DNA of 64,000 nucleotides from Pararhodonellum marinum (GCF_015354735.1 NZ_JACEFJ010000002.1:620001-684000); one strand, 5' to 3'. Shown: positions 52,171 through 62,387, numbered from the stretch's first letter. Notes: a model not told the origin generated them from the letters alone. Program-made: numbers and translations.

Positions 52171-54357
52171 ATGAAGCGATTTTTGCTGCCTTTGTTTTGT
52201 TTGTACTTCATCCATTGCCAATCTCAGGTGGACCGGAGTTCTTGGTTCCCATTGATGTATGAGCAGGATTTTTCGAAAGCGGTCATCAGCATGGATGACT
52301 GGTTGGATGCTCCTGCGGGAAAACATGGCATAGTGATGATGGATGGGCAGGATTTTAAATTTGAAAATGGCCAAAAGATCAAATTCTGGGGGGTAAACAT
52401 TTCTGGGGGTATCATTTTTTCTGAACCGGAAACCGCCCATAAACATGCCGATTACCTGGCCAAATACGGGGTCAATGCCGTCCGCTTTCATAAGTTTACC
52501 TGGTATGCGGCCAAAGGAGATTCCTCTACCCAATTGGCAGAAGATAAATATGAACGCATGGATTACTTTTTGAAGACCTTGAGGGAAAAAGGAATCTATT
52601 ACGGATGGTCACACATCTATGGACACAGACTTAAGAAAGCTGACCGCAACCGAGTGTTGGCTTATGATGAGATCGCCAATACCGAATTTCCATGGGCGCA
52701 CCTAAATGGATCGACTGCGGGATTGGTCAATTTTGCACCCGACCTGCAGGAACTCAATATAGAACTGACTGTGAATATGCTCAACCACCTCAATCCCCAT
52801 ACGGGATTACGGTATGCAGATGATCCTGCCCTCAATTTCGTGGAGTTTCAAAACGAGGACAATATTTTTTGGGGAGCCATTGAAAGAACCCTAGAGCAAA
52901 CCCCAACATACAGAAAGCTGCTCTTCGAACAGTTTTCCGATTGGCTTTTGGAAAAATATGGATCCGAGGAAGCCTTGTTGAATGCATGGGAACTTGGGGC
53001 AATTCCAGATGGACAACGCTTGGCTGACCGCAATATTTATCCTGATCCCAACCATTCCAAATTTGATGCTGAGTACCTAGAGGCCATAAACGAAGGTCGA
53101 AAAATGAGGCAGTCTTTTTTGGACAAGGCAAGGTTCCTGTTTGAAAAACAGCTTGACTTTTATCAGAAATTTGTAACTGCTGTGCGCAATACGGGTTACA
53201 AAGGACCCATCGTAGGTTCCTGTTGGCAGGCCGGTTCCGGCATTACCCATTATTACAACCTTTATGCAGATTATGAAGCAGGTTTCATTGACCGACATAA
53301 TTATTTCGGAGGGGGAGCCGGAGGACATCAGTTGAAGATAGGCAAATTCAAAAATGAGGCCATGGTTTCCAGTCCCGGATCAGGCTTGTTGAGTGCTGGT
53401 CTGCAGCAGGTGGAGGGTCGCCCCTTTGCCTTTTCGGAGTGGATGAGCCTGATTCCCAATCAATGGACCATCGAGGCTTCTCCCATCATTGCTGTTTATG
53501 GCATGGGCCTTCAGGGTTGGGATGCCTCCTACATTTTCAGCAATGATTATCCGGGTTTTCACCCCACCATACAATTTCCAAAGTCACAGGGAGTCTACAA
53601 CCCCGATGTCCCCTCCCAAATGGGACTTTTTCCCGCACTAGCAAGGATGATTTACAGAGGTGATGTACAGGAAGGCAAAACCATTCACAGGAGAAAAGTC
53701 CATATTCCAAGTCTCACCTCTGGAGATTTGGGGTTCAAAGAACAGGTTACACAGGACCACGATGTCAAAAGTTTTTCTGGGGAAGTGCCTCCATCTGCCT
53801 TGGCAGAAGGGAGAGTGGTGGTGGAATTTACTCAAAATCCTGAAGAAACCGAGACTTACTTATCTGCCAATAAAAACCCAAAAAATCTAAGTTCCAACAC
53901 CGGTCAACTGACTTGGAATACCGAAGGAAAGGGATTCTTTACAATCGATACTCCCGGGACAGTAGGTATGGTGGGATTCGGCGGGGCCAAGTTGCATGTA
54001 TTCAAAGAAATGGAATGGGAGATTGAAAATGATTTTGCCGTGGTATTTGTCAGTAGCTTGGACAAAACAAAAAATATCCGTCAATCCAGACACCTACTGA
54101 TTACCACACTGGCCAAGTCCTCAAACACCGGAATGGAATACAATAGAGATGACAATGAATTGAAGGAAATCGGGGGACCACCACTTTTGCTGGAACCCGT
54201 GCAAGTCAAGATCCAATTCAGAAAAATTAAAAAAGGAACCGTACATGTTCTGGATCATTTGGGTAGAAGGACAGGCCGTAATTTTTCTTTTTCCGACGGT
54301 TGGCTCCAACTCGACGGGTCGGAGCACCAAACTTTTTATTATGAGCTGGTGTGGTAA
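52171..54357 (+). CDS. Clan-A (GH5/GH42-like) secreted glycosidase
   Basis: A 728-aa protein starting at the ATG at 52171 with a signal sequence (MKRFLLPLFCLYFIHCQSQ, an atypical lipobox around Cys16). A TIM-barrel domain carries Glu229 (EFQNEDN) as likely acid/base and Glu423 (FAFSEWM) as likely nucleophile. The start KFWGVNISGG and HADYLAKYGVNAVRFHKF fit cellulase-fold enzymes. Beta-sandwich domains follow from about residue 500. The substrate is unknown. It lies upstream of the GH78 gene on the same strand. Confidence 0.78.
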   Translation: MKRFLLPLFCLYFIHCQSQVDRSSWFPLMYEQDFSKAVISMDDWLDAPAGKHGIVMMDGQDFKFENGQKIKFWGVNISGGIIFSEPETAHKHADYLAKYGVNAVRFHKFTWYAAKGDSSTQLAEDKYERMDYFLKTLREKGIYYGWSHIYGHRLKKADRNRVLAYDEIANTEFPWAHLNGSTAGLVNFAPDLQELNIELTVNMLNHLNPHTGLRYADDPALNFVEFQNEDNIFWGAIERTLEQTPTYRKLLFEQFSDWLLEKYGSEEALLNAWELGAIPDGQRLADRNIYPDPNHSKFDAEYLEAINEGRKMRQSFLDKARFLFEKQLDFYQKFVTAVRNTGYKGPIVGSCWQAGSGITHYYNLYADYEAGFIDRHNYFGGGAGGHQLKIGKFKNEAMVSSPGSGLLSAGLQQVEGRPFAFSEWMSLIPNQWTIEASPIIAVYGMGLQGWDASYIFSNDYPGFHPTIQFPKSQGVYNPDVPSQMGLFPALARMIYRGDVQEGKTIHRRKVHIPSLTSGDLGFKEQVTQDHDVKSFSGEVPPSALAEGRVVVEFTQNPEETETYLSANKNPKNLSSNTGQLTWNTEGKGFFTIDTPGTVGMVGFGGAKLHVFKEMEWEIENDFAVVFVSSLDKTKNIRQSRHLLITTLAKSSNTGMEYNRDDNELKEIGGPPLLLEPVQVKIQFRKIKKGTVHVLDHLGRRTGRNFSFSDGWLQLDGSEHQTFYYELVW

Positions 54358-54484
54358 GAACCAATACAGAAGGAGAACCATATGGCCAGAATGAAAACTT
54401 TGCAGAATACGGTACATTTGATGGAATTGTGTATTTTTATTTTCAGGCCTAAGTCAAAAGAACCTTAATATTTTAAACCCCTCT

Positions 54485-57145
54485 ATGACACTTTCCAGAC
54501 GTGACTTTATTGGAGTGATTGCCCTATCCGGTACATTTTCGTTGGTCCCTAATAAAATGGCATGGAGTAGTGAAATCCTTCCTAAAAAAGCCTTGGAAAA
54601 GAAATTAAAAACCAAGCCTTTTCAATTTCCAAGCCGAAAAACTCTTGATCTCAGTCCTGCCAAATGGATTTGGTATCCCGGCGAAAGGGTGCTTCCCAAT
54701 TCCTTTTTTCACTTCAGAAAATCCTTTCAAATTTCAGAAAACATCAAATCTGCCAAAGGTTGGATCCTAGGAGACAGCCGCTATCTTTTGTTTGTCAACG
54801 GTCAGAGAATACAGTTTGGGCCTTCTCCATCAGATCCAAGATTTACCGAAGCAGATCCTATGGACCTTGGGGGAATTCTAAACTCAGGAGAAAATGTAAT
54901 CGGAGCTACCGTCCTTTATTATGGGTTTGGGGACGGGGCTTGGCCGGCAGGAAAAGCAGGTTTTATTTTCAACCTTAAAATAGAATATGTCGGCGGCCGA
55001 GAGGAAAGCATTGTATCTGATCACAACTGGCAGGTTCAGGTTGCCAAAAGCTGGCCTTTGGGAAAATACAAAAGGTGGTATTTGAGGTCTCTGCAGGAAG
55101 TTTTTGACAATAGAATTTATCCGGAAGGATGGTATTCCCCCGGATTTGAGTTGGATGAATCCTGGTTTTTCACGGAAGAGATGGTTGGGGACAGCGCCAA
55201 GACAGCACTAAGCACATCCATCACGGATTATATGTATGACAGTGGCGGCAATCAAAATACCCAACTGAGAAGGAGGATTGTTCCTCTGATCAAGGAAATG
55301 GATGCAGGAAGCCCCTCATTGAGGGAGGCCCATATCATCACATGGAAAGTACCTGTCGAAGAGTATTTTGACCTCAAAACAAAAGAGGCATTTCGGTGGA
55401 AAGAAAATATACATTACGGAAGTCCTGAGCAAGACACCTGGACTTTTGGGTCTTCAAAAGCTAAAAATGAAGGCATTGTCCTTTCCTTTGAATGGGAAGA
55501 GCAAATGGTTGGCTGGCCTTATTTTACCGTTGAATGTGCCGAAGGAACAACAATAGAACTGATGGTGCAGCAAAGCCATAGGACAGTAGGAGAAGGAGGG
55601 CCACCCCTGACCAACAATAATTTTAATTCATGGACAAGGTTTATTTGTAAGGAAGGGATGAATACGCTGATCACCTTTGACTACGAAAGTGTCAAATGGA
55701 TACAGCTTCATTTGCACCAATGCAATGGGCCTATAACAATAACCAAAGTCGGCTTTTTGAGGAGGGTGTATGATTTTCCTGATCAAGCAGAGGTCAGTAC
55801 CAGTAGTCCAAATTACAACAAAGTCCTCTTGGCCTGCATCAATACCGTGTACAACAATAGCCATGAGACGATTGTCGATTGTGTGGGGCGGGAAAGGCAA
55901 CAATACAGTGGCGACATTGGCCACATGCTCCATGCATTGCATGCGGGATTTGGGGAAAGACTTCTTCCTTACCGCTATGTGGATACATACAGTCAGGGGC
56001 TGACTTTAGAGGGTTATTTTATGGACAGTTGGCCAGCTTATGACCGGTTAAACAGGATAGCCCAAAGACAATTGGACCTGACGCCATGGGGAATTTTATT
56101 GGACCATAGCATAGGATTTTGTTTTGACTGTTGGTACCATTATTTGTATTCCGGACGGTTGCAGGATTTGGAAGAGGCCTTTCCACGATTGATGGTTTTT
56201 TATGAATTTTTGAAGAAATCCATTCAAGAAGACGGTTTGCTTCCTGTCGAAAATCTGGGAATAGCCGCCGTATGGATGGATACAGATGCTTACAAAAGCA
56301 ACAGAGACAAGCAATGCGCCTTTAATCTGTATGCGGCTAGTATGTTCAAACTAGCTCTGGCTCCACTTGCCCGTGAGTTTGGCTTGGCAGCCGAAGCCAA
56401 GGAAATGGAAGGACTTTCCGAGCAATTGTCAAGAAGGGTAAAGGCAGTCTTTTGGGATGCTTTACAAAATATCCTGATCATCAATTTGCCCTGGCATCAG
56501 GAGGACGGAGAAAAACGAACCTGTGAAAGGTCTCTTGCGCACTATGTCTTGGGTGACTTTATGTTGACTTCTGAGGCCCCGGCTCTTTTGAAGGAACTTA
56601 CAGAAAGGCCTCAGCGACTTGGAAGATGTTATCCTGCGAATGCCATTTGGCCTTATTGGGCTTTGACCAGGTTGGGGGACACGTCGCCCATGTTGATGGA
56701 TTTTCAAAACAGGTGGTTTCAAATGCTTTCGGTGCAGGAAAACAATACCATTCAGGAACAATGGCATGCCGTCCCAGATTCACAAAATCAGTTTAGCCAT
56801 GCGGGAATTGCACCTTTTTTTGCCGCCTACATGTGTCTCGCAGGCATAGAGGTGATCGAGCCTGGTGCGAAAACAGTCCATATCCGTCCTCAAATGGGGA
56901 ACCTGGAAAAACTGAAATTGACCTACCGCACTGCTTTAGGACCAATCCGATTCAAAGCAGAGGGGAAAAGTGGGAGAAGGAATTTGGATTTAGAGAGGCC
57001 GGAGGAGATGCGTGTGTTACTGATAGTCTCTGAAAAAGAAACTTCACCAAAAAACGCAATAGAAGTAGAGAGTCCTTACATAAATTGTAAGGCTTTCGAC
57101 CTAAGTCATTTGAAATCTTGGTCAATTCCTTTGAAACATACCTGA
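54485..57145 (+). CDS. GH78 alpha-L-rhamnosidase
   Basis: An 886-aa protein. The N-terminus MTLSRRDFIGVIALSG carries a twin-arginine type signal. Beta-sandwich domains (about 50-430, with FHFRKSFQI and RYLLFVNGQR) precede the (alpha/alpha)6 barrel. The barrel has the family's catalytic stretch VDCVGRERQQYSGD, whose Asp, Glu and Asp correspond to the acid region of known GH78 enzymes, and a later Glu in TIQEQW. It releases terminal L-rhamnose from glycans, feeding the RhaI/kinase/RhaEW route. A TACATTTG element at 54413-54420 could be its -7 promoter. Confidence 0.9.
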   Translation: MTLSRRDFIGVIALSGTFSLVPNKMAWSSEILPKKALEKKLKTKPFQFPSRKTLDLSPAKWIWYPGERVLPNSFFHFRKSFQISENIKSAKGWILGDSRYLLFVNGQRIQFGPSPSDPRFTEADPMDLGGILNSGENVIGATVLYYGFGDGAWPAGKAGFIFNLKIEYVGGREESIVSDHNWQVQVAKSWPLGKYKRWYLRSLQEVFDNRIYPEGWYSPGFELDESWFFTEEMVGDSAKTALSTSITDYMYDSGGNQNTQLRRRIVPLIKEMDAGSPSLREAHIITWKVPVEEYFDLKTKEAFRWKENIHYGSPEQDTWTFGSSKAKNEGIVLSFEWEEQMVGWPYFTVECAEGTTIELMVQQSHRTVGEGGPPLTNNNFNSWTRFICKEGMNTLITFDYESVKWIQLHLHQCNGPITITKVGFLRRVYDFPDQAEVSTSSPNYNKVLLACINTVYNNSHETIVDCVGRERQQYSGDIGHMLHALHAGFGERLLPYRYVDTYSQGLTLEGYFMDSWPAYDRLNRIAQRQLDLTPWGILLDHSIGFCFDCWYHYLYSGRLQDLEEAFPRLMVFYEFLKKSIQEDGLLPVENLGIAAVWMDTDAYKSNRDKQCAFNLYAASMFKLALAPLAREFGLAAEAKEMEGLSEQLSRRVKAVFWDALQNILIINLPWHQEDGEKRTCERSLAHYVLGDFMLTSEAPALLKELTERPQRLGRCYPANAIWPYWALTRLGDTSPMLMDFQNRWFQMLSVQENNTIQEQWHAVPDSQNQFSHAGIAPFFAAYMCLAGIEVIEPGAKTVHIRPQMGNLEKLKLTYRTALGPIRFKAEGKSGRRNLDLERPEEMRVLLIVSEKETSPKNAIEVESPYINCKAFDLSHLKSWSIPLKHT

Positions 57146-57194
57146 TAATTTTATTTATCTTTAACCAATTACCATAAACCTATCCAAACCAATC

Positions 57195-58613
57195 ATGAAA
57201 AAATATATTGCAGCAGTACTACTCTTATTTTGGCAGGGACTTACTTTGGCCCAAACTCCCCTTACATTTGAAGAACCCGTCAAGCAACGGGTCTTTGTAC
57301 TTACAGACATCACCAATGAACCTGATGATCAGCAATCCCTGGTTAGATTTCTGGTCTATGCCAATGAGTATGACATCGAAGGCATAGTGGCCACCACTTC
57401 CACCCACCTCCGAAACCAAACCCGGAAAGATAAAATCGAAGATCTGGTCAGGAACTACGGAGAAGTAAAAGCCAATCTGGACAAACATGCAAATGGATTT
57501 CCTAGCATGGATTATCTATTGGGCATTACCACTGAGCATTTGCCACTTTATAGCATGGATGGGGTAGGTGAAGGCAAGGATTCACCGGGTTCAGAGCTTT
57601 TGATCAAAGCCGTGGACAAGGCAGACGAGCGCCCACTATGGGTGTCGGTCTGGGGAGGGGCCAACTGTCTGGCACAGGCACTTTGGAAAGTAAAAAACAC
57701 CCGATCCGAGACTGAGGTCAAGACATTTGTAGACAAACTGAGGGTATATACCATATCGGATCAGGATTTTGCAGGTCCATGGGTCAGGCATAATTTTCCC
57801 GGAATTTTCTATATCGTCGATGCAAGTGCCGGGGACAACTGGCGGGAATATTACAAGGCCACCTGGACAGGGATAGGAGGAGACCGCTGGTACAAAAACG
57901 GGCCCATGCTCGATTTTGAATTGGTGGACAACCCTTGGCTCAAGGAAAACATCATGGAAAACCATGGGCCATTAGGGGCAAATTACCTGCACGTTGAATA
58001 CATAATGGAAGGAGATACACCTTCATTTATAGGTTTGATCAACAATGGTTTGGCTTGGTACAAAAGCCCGACCTATGGAGGCTGGGCAGGTAGATATGAA
58101 CTTTGGAAATCCTATGGTGAAGTGGATAAGATCTGGACCTCCTCCATAGATACCCAGGATGAAGTGACTTTGCCCGGTGGCAGAAAGGAAGCTTCCAATC
58201 AGGCGACGATCTGGAGGTGGAGAAAGGCATTCCAGCATGATTTTGCTGCCAGAATGGATTGGAACGTGGCTAATTCCAAGGCAGATGCCAACCACAACCC
58301 CATCATAGTGCTGAATGGCAATGAAGGAAAAGCCTTGGCAATGGGGAAAGTAGAAGCAGGAAAAAAAGTACAACTTTCCGCCAAAGGAACCTTTGATCCG
58401 GATGGAGATCAACTGCGGTACAAATGGTGGGTCTACAAGGAGGCAGGAAAGTTTAATGGCGATTTGGAATTTCACAATCCTCACGGTGAAGAACTGGTCT
58501 TTGAAATGCCCAAGCTCAACTCCGGGCAGGAACTGCATGTTGTTTTGGAAGTGGAAGACAATGGAGCACCGAGACTTTTCAGTTATAGAAGAATCATTCT
58601 GACCAATGAGTAA
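57195..58613 (+). CDS. DUF1593 nucleoside-hydrolase-like exported protein (2)
   Basis: A 472-aa protein with a signal peptide (ending GLTLAQ). The DUF1593 domain begins with RVFVLTDITNEPDDQQSLVRFL, a variant of the nucleoside hydrolase aspartate cluster, and includes LWVSVWGGANCLAQAL. A C-terminal Ig-like domain (LSAKGTFDPDGDQLRYKWW) follows. It is a paralogue of the gene at 48447. Its 3' third was duplicated and is found again, decayed, at 60205-60630. It lies 49 bp after the GH78 stop, probably in the same transcript, and ends at a strong terminator. Confidence 0.87.
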   Translation: MKKYIAAVLLLFWQGLTLAQTPLTFEEPVKQRVFVLTDITNEPDDQQSLVRFLVYANEYDIEGIVATTSTHLRNQTRKDKIEDLVRNYGEVKANLDKHANGFPSMDYLLGITTEHLPLYSMDGVGEGKDSPGSELLIKAVDKADERPLWVSVWGGANCLAQALWKVKNTRSETEVKTFVDKLRVYTISDQDFAGPWVRHNFPGIFYIVDASAGDNWREYYKATWTGIGGDRWYKNGPMLDFELVDNPWLKENIMENHGPLGANYLHVEYIMEGDTPSFIGLINNGLAWYKSPTYGGWAGRYELWKSYGEVDKIWTSSIDTQDEVTLPGGRKEASNQATIWRWRKAFQHDFAARMDWNVANSKADANHNPIIVLNGNEGKALAMGKVEAGKKVQLSAKGTFDPDGDQLRYKWWVYKEAGKFNGDLEFHNPHGEELVFEMPKLNSGQELHVVLEVEDNGAPRLFSYRRIILTNE

Positions 58614-58672
58614 ATAGTTTTTGGGTTTTTGAAAGATTCGGAAATGATTTAATAAGGTTTTTTTACTAAAAA

Positions 58673-58708
58673 ACCCTCCTACTTTAAAAGGAGGGTAATT
58701 TTTTTTTA
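58673..58708 (+). terminator. Rho-independent terminator after DUF1593 gene 2
   Basis: ACCCTCCT (58673-58680) and AGGAGGGT (58689-58696) form an 8-bp GC-rich stem with an 8-nt loop, followed by AATTTTTTTTT. Confidence 0.85.
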
Positions 58709-58877
58709 ATCCATTTTATAAAATCCACGTATCAAAAAAAACTGATGCTTTTGGATAAGAAAGTGTGATAATATTTGGGGATAATGGAGGGTCTATAAGC
58801 ACAACTCAAGTAAAATTTGAAAAGGATATTATATCAAACAGACTTCTAATTATTGTATTTCAAAACTTCCTACTGGT

Positions 58878-60257
58878 ATGGAATTATTAAAAAACAATTC
58901 AAATGGCCTTCAACCTATTTTAAAGTATGTTAAGAAGAGCTCCTTTAGTTCTTTGTTGTTGTTTTTTTCTGCTTTCTCTGCGTTGGTATTGGCCAATACC
59001 CCAGCCAATGTCTACATAGAGGCAATTTTGTACAAAACAATAGGCTTCACCATAGGCAATTTTGAATTGTATAAAAACACGCAGCTCTGGATCAATGATG
59101 GATTGATGTCCATTTTTTTCTTTGTCATAGGTTTAGAACTTAAACGGGAAATTAAAGCAGGCCAATTATCCAATCTCAAAAACATCATCATGCCCATGGT
59201 CGCGGCTATAGGAGGTATGGTTTTACCTGCCTTGATTTACTACCTATTCAATTACCAAGAGTCGGCTGAATCGCTTAACGGTTGGGGTATACCGATGGCC
59301 ACTGATATCGCTTTTGCATTAGGGGTGTTGTACCTTTTGGGTCCCAAGGTGCCCATACAGCTCAAGGTGTTTCTGACTGCATTGGCTATTATTGACGACA
59401 TAGGGGCTGTTTTAGTGGTGGCTATTTTTTATACTTCTGAAATTTCGGTATTTAACCTGGCCGTGGCCTTGGTTTTTTTGGGATTTTTGTTTTTGTTGAG
59501 CAAACTAGGGGTCAGAAATGTTCTTGTTTTTGCGGTAATCGGGATTATCGGGGTGTGGTTACCTTTTCTTTTATCAGGGATCCATGCCACTATTGCAGCA
59601 GTTTTGGTGGCCTTTGCCATCCCTGCCACTAGGGCCATAGATAAGGAAAAATATCTGGAAGATCTCAAACAGCTCATGGCACAGTTCAAAAAGGCAAAAA
59701 AATCAGAGAAAGAAATTTACTTGCTTTCCCCTAAAGAGGAGGCTATCATCGGAGAAATCCAACGCATATCTTATGATTCCATCTCACCCTTACAAAGGTT
59801 GGAGCGCAACATGCATGGTTTGGTACTTTTTGTGGTAATGCCCATTTTTGCCCTCGCCAATGCGGGCGTAGAGATAGAAAGCGATTGGGCGAAAATGATT
59901 AGCAGTCCCGTATCCCTAGGCATCATCGTAGGTTTGATGGTTGGCAAGCTTATCGGGATTTTTGGCCTGTCCATGTTGGGATTGAAACTGGGCTGGTACA
60001 AAATGCCGGAAAACCTGAATACCCAAATGGTTTTGGGGGCGTCCTTTTTGGCAGCGATTGGCTTTACCATGGCCTTGTTCATCAACTCTCTGGCATTTGA
60101 AAACCATATTTACCTGGAGCAAGCCAAAATGGGTATTTTGTCAGCTTCCTTTATTTCAGGATGGCTAGGATATTTTATCATCAAAAAGGCGATTGCTCAT
60201 CGGTGTAGTTTCGATTCAGGCGACCATCTGGAGGTGAAGGAAGGCGTTTCAACATGA
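58878..60257 (+). CDS. nhaA: Na+/H+ antiporter NhaA (copy 1)
   Basis: A 459-aa antiporter with about twelve helices. The conserved aspartates are MATDIAFALGVLYLLG and the AIIDDIGAV pair corresponding to D163/D164 of E. coli NhaA. LSGIHATIAAVLVAFAIP is also typical. It exports Na+ in exchange for H+. The last 17 residues (CSFDSGDHLEVKEGVST) are absent from copy 2 and are read out of frame from the duplicated DUF1593 fragment that follows, so the tail is a by-product of the duplication. Confidence 0.93.
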   Translation: MELLKNNSNGLQPILKYVKKSSFSSLLLFFSAFSALVLANTPANVYIEAILYKTIGFTIGNFELYKNTQLWINDGLMSIFFFVIGLELKREIKAGQLSNLKNIIMPMVAAIGGMVLPALIYYLFNYQESAESLNGWGIPMATDIAFALGVLYLLGPKVPIQLKVFLTALAIIDDIGAVLVVAIFYTSEISVFNLAVALVFLGFLFLLSKLGVRNVLVFAVIGIIGVWLPFLLSGIHATIAAVLVAFAIPATRAIDKEKYLEDLKQLMAQFKKAKKSEKEIYLLSPKEEAIIGEIQRISYDSISPLQRLERNMHGLVLFVVMPIFALANAGVEIESDWAKMISSPVSLGIIVGLMVGKLIGIFGLSMLGLKLGWYKMPENLNTQMVLGASFLAAIGFTMALFINSLAFENHIYLEQAKMGILSASFISGWLGYFIIKKAIAHRCSFDSGDHLEVKEGVST

Positions 60258-60630
60258 CTTAGCTGTCAGAATGGACTGGACCGTGGCTAATTCCAAGGCA
60301 GATGCCAACCACAACCCGATCATTGTGCTGAACAAAAATGAAAGAAAAGACTTGGCAAAAGGGAAAGTGAAAGCAGGAAATAAAGTACAACTTTCCGCCA
60401 AAGAAACCTTTGTTCCGGATGGGCATCAACTGCGGTACAAATGATGGGTTTACAAGCAGGCAGGAAAGTTTAATGGCGATTTGGAATTTCACAATCCCCA
60501 GGGTGAAGAACTGGTCTTTGAAATGCCCAAGCTCAACCCCGGGCAGGACCTGCATGTTGTTTTGGAAGTGGGAGACAATGGAGCACTGAGTTTTTTTAGC
60601 TACAGAAGAATAATTTTGGTAAATGAGTGA
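60205..60630 (+). pseudogene. Decayed duplicate of the DUF1593 gene 2 3' end
   Basis: From about 60215 to 60630 the sequence follows 58200-58613 nearly base for base (for example GCTAATTCCAAGGCAGATGC in both), with an offset of about 2017 bp. A TGG to TGA change gives a stop at 60442-60444, and there is no start or N-terminal part. The rest of the gap to 60883 repeats the upstream region of nhaA copy 1 more loosely. Confidence 0.9.
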
Positions 60631-60882
60631 TTTTTGCTCATTTTATTTGATTATTGGCTGATTGGGACAAATTTTTATTGGTTATTTTGCTTGTAATCAA
60701 AAATGTTTCCGTTAATTTAAATTTTCTTTCGTTTAGCATATTCAAAAAAGTGAACTGGTACTTTTGGATTGGATGGTGCAGTAATTTAGGGGTTTAAGGT
60801 GGGTCCATAAGGGTAATATATTTAAGTTGAAAAGTCAAATATTCAATTTCCTAACAATAGTTTTATCTAACAACCTCCTCCT

Positions 60883-62211
60883 ATGGAAACCAAGAAAAAC
60901 GATGTAAAAGCGCTCAACCCAATCCTTCAGTTTGTCAAAAAGAGCTCCTTTAGTTCTTATTTGTTGTTTTTTTCTGCCTTCATGGCCTTGGTATTGGCCA
61001 ATACCCCTGCCCATGAACATATCCAGGCATTTTTATACAAAACAGTTGGTTTTACCATTGGCAACTTTGCGGTGTACAAGACCATGCTACTATGGATCAA
61101 TGACGGTCTGATGTCCATTTTTTTCTTTGTGATAGGCTTAGAACTCAAGCGGGAAATTATAGCTGGGGAGCTTTCTAACCCTAAAAATGTTGTCATGCCC
61201 ATGGTGGGTGCGGCAGGTGGAATGATTTTACCGGCTTTGGTGTACTATTTTGTCAACAGTCAAGGTTCAGCTGAATCGCTTAACGGTTGGGGAATTCCGA
61301 TGGCCACAGATATTGCCTTTGCACTGGGGGTACTTTATCTCTTGGGTCCCAAGGTGCCCATACAGCTTAAAGTGTTTCTCACTGCCTTGGCCATCATAGA
61401 TGACATCGGGGCAGTCTCAGTAGTGGCACTTTTTTACACTTCAGAAATCGTTGTATTTAATCTGGTGATAGCGGGAGTGTTTTTGGGATTGTTGTTTTTA
61501 CTCAGCAAATTGGGGGTTAGAGACGTGCTTGTTTTTGCCATTATTGGGATTGTAGGGGTGTGGTTACCCTTTTTGTTGTCAGGGGTCCATGCCACGATTG
61601 CCGCGGTATTGGTGGCCTTTGCCATTCCGGCCACAAGGGCCATAGACAAGGACAAGTATTTGGCAGACCTCAATCACCTGATGGAACAATTCAAAGTGGC
61701 AGGGAAGTCCGAGAAAGAAGTCTATTTGCTCTCTCCCAATGAAGAAAACATCATCGGAGAAATCCAACGCATTTCCTATGATTCCATCTCTCCCCTGCAA
61801 AGGCTGGAGCGCAGCATGCACAGCTTTGTGCTTTTTGTGGTGATGCCCATTTTTGCCCTTGCCAATGCCGGCGTGGTGATAGACAGAAATTTTGCGGAAA
61901 TGATCTCCAGTCCGGTATCCATGGGGATCATCTTGGGCTTGATGGTCGGCAAGCTGATCGGGATTTTTGGCCTGTCCATGCTGGGGCTGAAACTGGGCTG
62001 GTACAAAATGCCTGAGAACCTGAATGCCAAGATGGTATTGGGAGCCTCATTTCTGGCAGCGATTGGCTTTACCATGGCCCTGTTCATCAACTCCCTGGCA
62101 TTCGAATATCAGGTTTATCTCGAACAGGCCAAGATGGGGATCTTGTTGGCCTCTTTTCTTTCCGGCCTGTTGGGTTATTACATCACCAAGAAGGCGATTG
62201 CTCATCGGTGA
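60883..62211 (+). CDS. nhaA: Na+/H+ antiporter NhaA (copy 2)
   Basis: A 442-aa antiporter, closely similar to copy 1 along its whole length and with the same key residues (MATDIAFALGVLYLLG, AIIDDIGAV, LSGVHATIAAVLVAFAIP). It ends ITKKAIAHR with a normal stop, presumably the ancestral C-terminus. Differences cluster in loops and at the N-terminus (METKKNDVKALNPILQF versus MELLKNNSNGLQPILKY). The copies start 2005 bp apart. They may differ in pH or ion response, but the sequence alone does not show it. Confidence 0.93.
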   Translation: METKKNDVKALNPILQFVKKSSFSSYLLFFSAFMALVLANTPAHEHIQAFLYKTVGFTIGNFAVYKTMLLWINDGLMSIFFFVIGLELKREIIAGELSNPKNVVMPMVGAAGGMILPALVYYFVNSQGSAESLNGWGIPMATDIAFALGVLYLLGPKVPIQLKVFLTALAIIDDIGAVSVVALFYTSEIVVFNLVIAGVFLGLLFLLSKLGVRDVLVFAIIGIVGVWLPFLLSGVHATIAAVLVAFAIPATRAIDKDKYLADLNHLMEQFKVAGKSEKEVYLLSPNEENIIGEIQRISYDSISPLQRLERSMHSFVLFVVMPIFALANAGVVIDRNFAEMISSPVSMGIILGLMVGKLIGIFGLSMLGLKLGWYKMPENLNAKMVLGASFLAAIGFTMALFINSLAFEYQVYLEQAKMGILLASFLSGLLGYYITKKAIAHR

Positions 62212-62336
62212 AGGTGATTGCTTCCTGAACCAAATAAGAGGTATGGATATATTGAATCAAATTCAGATACATTGTGAGATTCGATGAAGGTCCTATTTAG
62301 TTTTCTATTTGCCTACTAGAAAAAAAGACCGTACAG

Positions 62337-62356
62337 ATACTTCCATGAGGAAGTAT
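62337..62356 (-). terminator. Hairpin downstream of the HIT gene
   Basis: ATACTTCC, loop ATGA, GGAAGTAT. On the minus strand a run of seven T follows after about 10 nt. It lies 32 bp after the HIT stop. The T run is too far away for a classical terminator, so this is tentative. Confidence 0.4.
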
Positions 62357-62387
62357 AAATTTACAAAATGTTAATTGAGCGTGTGAT

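Noticed and set aside
60259-60555. Minus-strand frame of 98 codons
   Set aside because: It is the reverse-strand shadow of the DUF1593 fragment, and the same shadow appears opposite 58023-58538.
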